The notes below the pieces were generated by a model. It worked only from the letters and a program-made list of their open reading frames with translations, had not been told where the DNA came from and did not search any database. Positions 7,104 to 9,134 of a stretch of 9,134 bases of DNA are shown piece after piece. Position 1 is the stretch's first letter. Each line of letters starts with the position of its first letter. Location: assembly GCA_035462845.1 (NCBI GenBank), contig DATHTV010000182.1:1-9134 (forward strand), in the 5' to 3' direction. Source of the DNA: DASTQL01 sp035462845. GTDB taxonomy: Bacteria; Actinomycetota; Actinomycetes; Jiangellales; Jiangellaceae. The position numbers were made by a program, and so were the translations under genes.

Positions 7104-7148
7104 ATGGCTCGTCCCGTCAACGGATCCGTACGGAGAGGACACGCACGC

Positions 7149-7547
7149 ATGCGACTGCTCGCCCGGACCATCGAGGTGTCCGCCCACTGCGACCTGCCCT
7201 GCGGCGTCTACGACCCCGCCCAGGCGCGCATCGAGGCGCAGTCGGTGAAGGGGATCCTGGAGAAGTACCACGCCAGCGACGACCCCGACTTCCGCACCCG
7301 CGCCGTCCAGATCAAGGAGGAGCGGGCCGATCTGGTCAAGCACCACCTCTGGGTGCTGTGGACCGACTACTTCAAGCCGCCGCACTTCGAGAAGTACCCG
7401 CAGCTGCACGAGCTCTTCAACGAGACGACGAAGCTGGCCGGGGCGAGCGGCGTCAAGGGCAGCACCGACGTCGCCAAGGCCGACGAGCTGCTGGCCAAGA
7501 TCGACGAGATCGCCGAGATCTTCTGGGAGACCAAGAAGGCTGCCTGA
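7149..7547 (+). CDS. sodN: Nickel-containing superoxide dismutase SodN
   Basis: Ni-SOD disproportionates superoxide to oxygen and hydrogen peroxide in the cytoplasm, as a hexamer of four-helix bundles. From ATG 7149 the precursor is 132 residues: a 12-residue leader (MRLLARTIEVSA) followed by HCDLPCGVYDPAQ, the nickel hook. His13, Cys14 and Cys18 become His1, Cys2 and Cys6 after cleavage, and Tyr21 corresponds to Tyr9. The rest of the family pattern is present: KHHLWVLWTDYFKPPHFEKYP near residues 65-85 and the C-terminal IFWETKKAA. The start is chosen because GGAGAGG lies at 7132-7138 and the leader length is like that of Streptomyces SodN (14 residues). An in-frame ATG at 7104 would give a 27-residue leader and is less likely. 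Its processing protease SodX is encoded divergently next door. Confidence 0.97.
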   Translation: MRLLARTIEVSAHCDLPCGVYDPAQARIEAQSVKGILEKYHASDDPDFRTRAVQIKEERADLVKHHLWVLWTDYFKPPHFEKYPQLHELFNETTKLAGASGVKGSTDVAKADELLAKIDEIAEIFWETKKAA

Positions 7548-7589
7548 CCGCTCACCACCGCCCCGGCCCGGCACGCCAGGCCCGGAGAT

Positions 7590-7638
7590 TTCGCAGTTGC
7601 GCAGGTCCGGAGCGGGTTCCGGGGTGCGCAACCCCGAA
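7590..7638. repeat. Long imperfect palindrome behind sodN
   Basis: The arms pair as TTCG (7590-7593) with CGAA (7635-7638), GTTGCGCA (7596-7603) with TGCGCAAC (7625-7632), and CCGGA (7607-7611) with TCCGG (7618-7622). They are separated by small internal loops and closed by a six-base loop. That is 17 pairs within 49 bases, starting 43 bases after the sodN stop. It could be an RNA hairpin in the sodN 3' untranslated region, a dispersed palindromic repeat, or a protein site. A competing hairpin, GTTC-C-GGGGT / ACCCC-GAAC (7616-7639) with loop GCGCA, uses part of the same bases. Confidence 0.55.
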
Positions 7639-7740
7639 CTCTGTCCGGACGCGGCTCGTGAGGTCGGATGTTTAGCGGCGCGGTGTCCGGAGCATGATCA
7701 CCTCGGTCCCGTCCCCGCGCCGAGCACGGACTGGCGGGCC

Positions 7741-7777
7741 AGGCCCCCGGGCGACCTCCACGGTCCACCGGGGGCCT
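7741..7777 (+). terminator. Terminator-like hairpin upstream of the GNAT gene
   Basis: AGGCCCCCGG (7741-7750) pairs perfectly with CCGGGGGCCT (7768-7777). Inside the 17-base loop GACC (7753-7756) can pair with GGTC (7762-7765). There is no T-tract beyond TTGTGCTGTG, as is usual in actinobacteria. It is well placed to end transcription from sodN, about 194 bases after its stop, before the GNAT promoter. The stem is nearly symmetrical, so it could act on either strand. Confidence 0.5.
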
Positions 7778-7830
7778 TGTGCTGTGCGGGCGGACGCCGG
7801 CGACTGTCGGGCGATCGCGGCCTGGCTGGC

Positions 7831-7836
7831 TAGGGT
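7831..7836 (+). promoter_or_regulatory. Candidate -10 box (TAGGGT) for a leaderless GNAT transcript
   Basis: TAGGGT matches TANNNT and is separated from the GTG start at 7843 by exactly six bases, putting transcription start on the start codon. No Shine-Dalgarno sequence is present. The geometry is identical to that of the dehydrogenase promoter at 5300-5305. Confidence 0.55.
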
Positions 7837-7842
7837 TGCCGG

Positions 7843-8316
7843 GTGATCCGGCCGGCCCGCCCCGACGACCTCGACGCGATCCTGCACCTGGTGCACGAGC
7901 TGGCCGTGTACGAGCGGGAGCCCGACGCCGTCGTGGCCACCCGAGCGGACTTCGAGGCCTCGCTGTTCGGTCCGCACCCGCTGGTCCACTGCCACGTCGC
8001 CGAGGACGCTGCGGGCCAGGTCGTGGGGATGGCCCTGTGGTTCGTCACCTTCTCCACCTGGCTGGGCCGGCACGGTCTGTGGCTCGAGGACCTCTTCGTC
8101 CTGCCCGGGCACCGCGGCGCCGGCCACGGCAAGGCGTTGGTGGAGGCACTGGCAGCCGTCTGCGTCGAGCGCGGCTACGGACGCCTGGAGTGGTGGGTGC
8201 TGGACTGGAACGAGAGCGCCCAGGGCTTCTACGCCGCCCTCGGCGCCTCCCCTCAGCAGGACTGGACCGTCTGGCGGGTCGAGGGCGAGGGTCTGCAGGG
8301 CCTCGCGGGCCGCTGA
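7843..8316 (+). CDS. GNAT family N-acetyltransferase, SSAT-like
   Basis: This 157-residue single-domain protein transfers an acetyl group from acetyl-CoA to an amine. The N-terminal IRPARPDDLDAILHLVHELAVYE, then HPLVHCHVAED, LWLEDLFVLPGHRGAGHGKAL and LDWNESAQGFYAALGA line up block by block with the spermidine/spermine (diamine or thialysine) acetyltransferase branch of GNAT. Motif A is Arg91-Gly-Ala-Gly-His-Gly96, the pyrophosphate loop for acetyl-CoA. Tyr130 in GFY is the expected general acid. The substrate may be a polyamine or another small amine; that is inference from similarity remembered, not searched. The start GTG 7843 is supported by the N-terminal motif and by a -10 box six bases upstream; there is no ribosome binding site. 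It stands alone between non-coding regions and is probably monocistronic. Confidence 0.93.
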   Translation: MIRPARPDDLDAILHLVHELAVYEREPDAVVATRADFEASLFGPHPLVHCHVAEDAAGQVVGMALWFVTFSTWLGRHGLWLEDLFVLPGHRGAGHGKALVEALAAVCVERGYGRLEWWVLDWNESAQGFYAALGASPQQDWTVWRVEGEGLQGLAGR

Positions 8317-8371
8317 TCCCGTCGTGCGTCAGTGACCTGATCGGTGTCGGCGGGAGGGCACCGCGCCCGCA

Positions 8372-8430
8372 GGGGCGAGGTGGTGGAGGTCCTCGTCCGC
8401 GCCCCGGCCGCACCGGACGACCACCGCCCC
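8372..8430. repeat. Long imperfect hairpin between the GNAT gene and rsbW
   Basis: The right arm is continuous: CGGACG (8414-8419), ACCACC (8420-8425), GCCCC (8426-8430). It pairs with CGTCCG (8394-8399), GGTGGT (8379-8384) and GGGGC (8372-8376) on the left, leaving a 9-base and a 2-base bulge. That makes 17 pairs with a 14-base loop. It lies 56 bases after the GNAT stop and about 30 bases before the candidate rsbW -10 box, so a terminator for the GNAT transcript is the simplest reading. Confidence 0.45.
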
Positions 8431-8458
8431 TGGTCGCCCGAGTGCCCGGGACCTCCGG

Positions 8459-8464
8459 TAGCGT
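8459..8464 (+). promoter_or_regulatory. Candidate -10 box (TAGCGT) for the rsbW-sigma operon
   Basis: TAGCGT fits TANNNT. A start near 8471 would give about 35 untranslated bases, containing GGAGAGGG at 8491-8498 seven bases before the GTG start of rsbW. No SigF/SigB-type GTTT...GGGTA promoter was recognised, so autoregulation is not shown by the sequence. Confidence 0.4.
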
Positions 8465-8505
8465 CACGGTCGCTCGGGGGGACGAGCAACGGAGAGGGAC
8501 ACACG

Positions 8506-8928
8506 GTGAGCGACGACACCACACCGGCCGGCCAGGACCAGCGCGCCGGGGAACGGGTCGAGCTCCGGCTGCCCGCCGACAGCGCCTACCTGGCGGTGCT
8601 GCGGACCGCCGCCGCCGGCCTCGCCGCGCGCCTGGACTTCACCCTGGACGAGATCGAGGACCTGAGGATCGCCGTGGACGAGGCCTGCGCCCTGCTGCTG
8701 CCGCGGATCGCCGAGGGCGACGGCCTGACCTGCGTCTTCACCATCGAGGCCGACACCTTGGGCGTCGAGGTGAGCGCCCGGACCACCGACGCCGACCCGC
8801 CCCGGCGGGACAGCTTCGCCTGGACCGTGCTCACCGCGCTGGCCGGCGAGGTCGACGCGTCGGCCGACGGGGACGGCCGGGTCCGCATCACGCTGCGCAA
8901 GCGCCGGGGGGCGGTGGTCGGGGCGTGA
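8506..8928 (+). CDS. rsbW: RsbW-like anti-sigma factor (HATPase_c fold)
   Basis: This 140-residue protein resembles the anti-sigma/serine-kinase family that holds a SigB/SigF-type stress sigma factor inactive until an anti-anti-sigma partner takes it away. ELRLPADSAYLAVLRTAAAGLAAR forms the first strand and helix, and FTLDEIEDLRIAVDEACALLL (about 45-65) is the N-box helix. The conserved E-x-x-x-N ends in Leu63 instead of the Mg-binding Asn. The later Gly-rich ATP-lid boxes are also weak, so ATP binding and kinase activity are uncertain while the dimerisation and sigma-binding fold seems kept. The start GTG 8506 is preceded by GGAGAGGG with seven-base spacing; an upstream in-frame GTG at 8344 would add an unconserved low-complexity stretch. 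The stop overlaps the start of the sigma gene as GTGA, the typical rsbW-sigma coupling. Confidence 0.87.
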   Translation: MSDDTTPAGQDQRAGERVELRLPADSAYLAVLRTAAAGLAARLDFTLDEIEDLRIAVDEACALLLPRIAEGDGLTCVFTIEADTLGVEVSARTTDADPPRRDSFAWTVLTALAGEVDASADGDGRVRITLRKRRGAVVGA

Positions 8929-9134
8929 CGACACTCGGCGGCAACGGGACAGGCAACGCCATGGTCGCCGGCGGCGCCCCGCCACGTCCCCGGACGGCCG
9001 GCGTCGGGGTCGACCGCGAGGAGAGCCGAGCCCTGCTGCTGCGGCTGTCGGGCCTGGCGGCCGACGACCCGGAGCGGCGAGCGGTGCGGGACCGGCTGGT
9101 CACCCTGCACCTCCCCCTCGTCGAGCACCTCGCC
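8925..9134 (+). CDS. SigF/SigB-type RNA polymerase sigma factor (3' truncated by window)
   Basis: A frame opens with GTG at 8925, overlapping the rsbW stop as GTGA, and runs to the window edge (70 residues). After a poorly conserved Gly/Pro-rich head come EESRALLLRLSGLAADDPERRAVRDRL and VTLHLPLVEHLA. This is the usual beginning of the SigB/SigF/SigG family just before and into region 2 (helix with LV..HLPLV..LA). Regions 2.4 to 4 are beyond the window. The neighbour rsbW supports the call. A second in-frame start, ATG 8961, has a poorer ribosome binding site but would remove only the unconserved head, so the exact start is not settled. It presumably directs a stress regulon; which one cannot be told. 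Confidence 0.85.
   Translation, partial: MTTLGGNGTGNAMVAGGAPPRPRTAGVGVDREESRALLLRLSGLAADDPERRAVRDRLVTLHLPLVEHLA

Larger units (their letters stand above)
7548..7842. other. Non-coding stretch between sodN and the GNAT gene
   Basis: No convincing coding frame lies in these 295 bases. They hold the imperfect palindrome at 7590-7638, three copies of GTCCGGA (7605, 7643, 7685), an eight-base inverted pair CGGCGCGG (7676-7683) / CCGCGCCG (7715-7722), the terminator-like hairpin at 7741-7777, and the GNAT -10 box. No tRNA fold or T-loop motif was found. Confidence 0.6.

Noticed and set aside
5575..7248. 557-codon plus-strand open frame across malic enzyme, sodX and into sodN
   Set aside because: Antisense or out-of-frame to three recognised proteins, with no domain motif.
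7597..7675. Short open frame (7597-7833) between sodN and the GNAT gene
   Set aside because: No motif, no ribosome binding site, and it overlaps strong palindromes and a terminator-like hairpin.
8344..8505. N-terminal extension of RsbW from an upstream GTG
   Set aside because: The extra 54 residues are low-complexity and lie across a hairpin and candidate promoter; the GTG at 8506 has a good ribosome binding site.
1..9134. Novel defence, mobile or biosynthetic system
   Set aside because: All clear coding regions belong to known housekeeping, redox or regulatory families; no transposase, integrase, nuclease, toxin or CRISPR repeats were seen on either strand.

Overview
The window is very GC-rich (clearly above 70% by eye), with tightly packed genes, GTG starts and TANNNT-type -10 boxes. 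It reads as an actinobacterial chromosome. The gene set (Kgd with a small YFTDRGIEEL protein behind it, nickel superoxide dismutase with its protease SodX, and an RsbW/SigF-type pair) would suit Geodermatophilaceae or relatives (Blastococcus, Geodermatophilus, Modestobacter). That family assignment is inference. No rRNA, tRNA, insertion sequence, phage gene, CRISPR array or defence system is visible.

Left part (2-4338, + strand): the window opens inside kgd, the actinobacterial fused 2-oxoglutarate dehydrogenase/decarboxylase of the TCA cycle. It is followed after 12 bases by a 58-residue DUF6104-like protein, and then, overlapping as GTGA, by an SGNH/GDSL-fold protein that has lost its catalytic serine. 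The three look like one operon.

Middle (4328-6993, - strand): an MDR-family quinone-oxidoreductase-like dehydrogenase converges on the SGNH gene with an 11-base tail overlap. Upstream of it lie a short NAD(P)-dependent malic enzyme and the Ni-SOD maturation protease SodX. SodX has no stop codon of its own: its frame runs open straight through the malic enzyme, so the DNA as given encodes a 554-residue SodX-malic enzyme fusion, although the malic enzyme also has its own good ribosome binding site and GTG start.

SodN region (6994-7842): sodN is divergent from sodX. The 155 bases between them hold three tandem 19-20 base repeats and a palindrome near a candidate sodN promoter. Behind sodN lies about 295 bases of non-coding DNA with a long imperfect palindrome and a terminator-like hairpin.

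Right part (7843-9134, + strand): an SSAT-like GNAT acetyltransferase that appears to be leaderless, a 189-base gap with a long imperfect hairpin and a candidate promoter, then an RsbW-like anti-sigma protein and the start of its SigF/SigB-type sigma factor, overlapping as GTGA. Metabolically the window covers the 2-oxoglutarate and malate nodes, with oxidative-stress defence (Ni-SOD plus its processing enzyme) and a stress sigma-factor module beside them. The most unusual points are the SodX-malic enzyme open frame, the degenerate catalytic residues of the SGNH protein, and the repeat-bearing intergenic regions around sodN.
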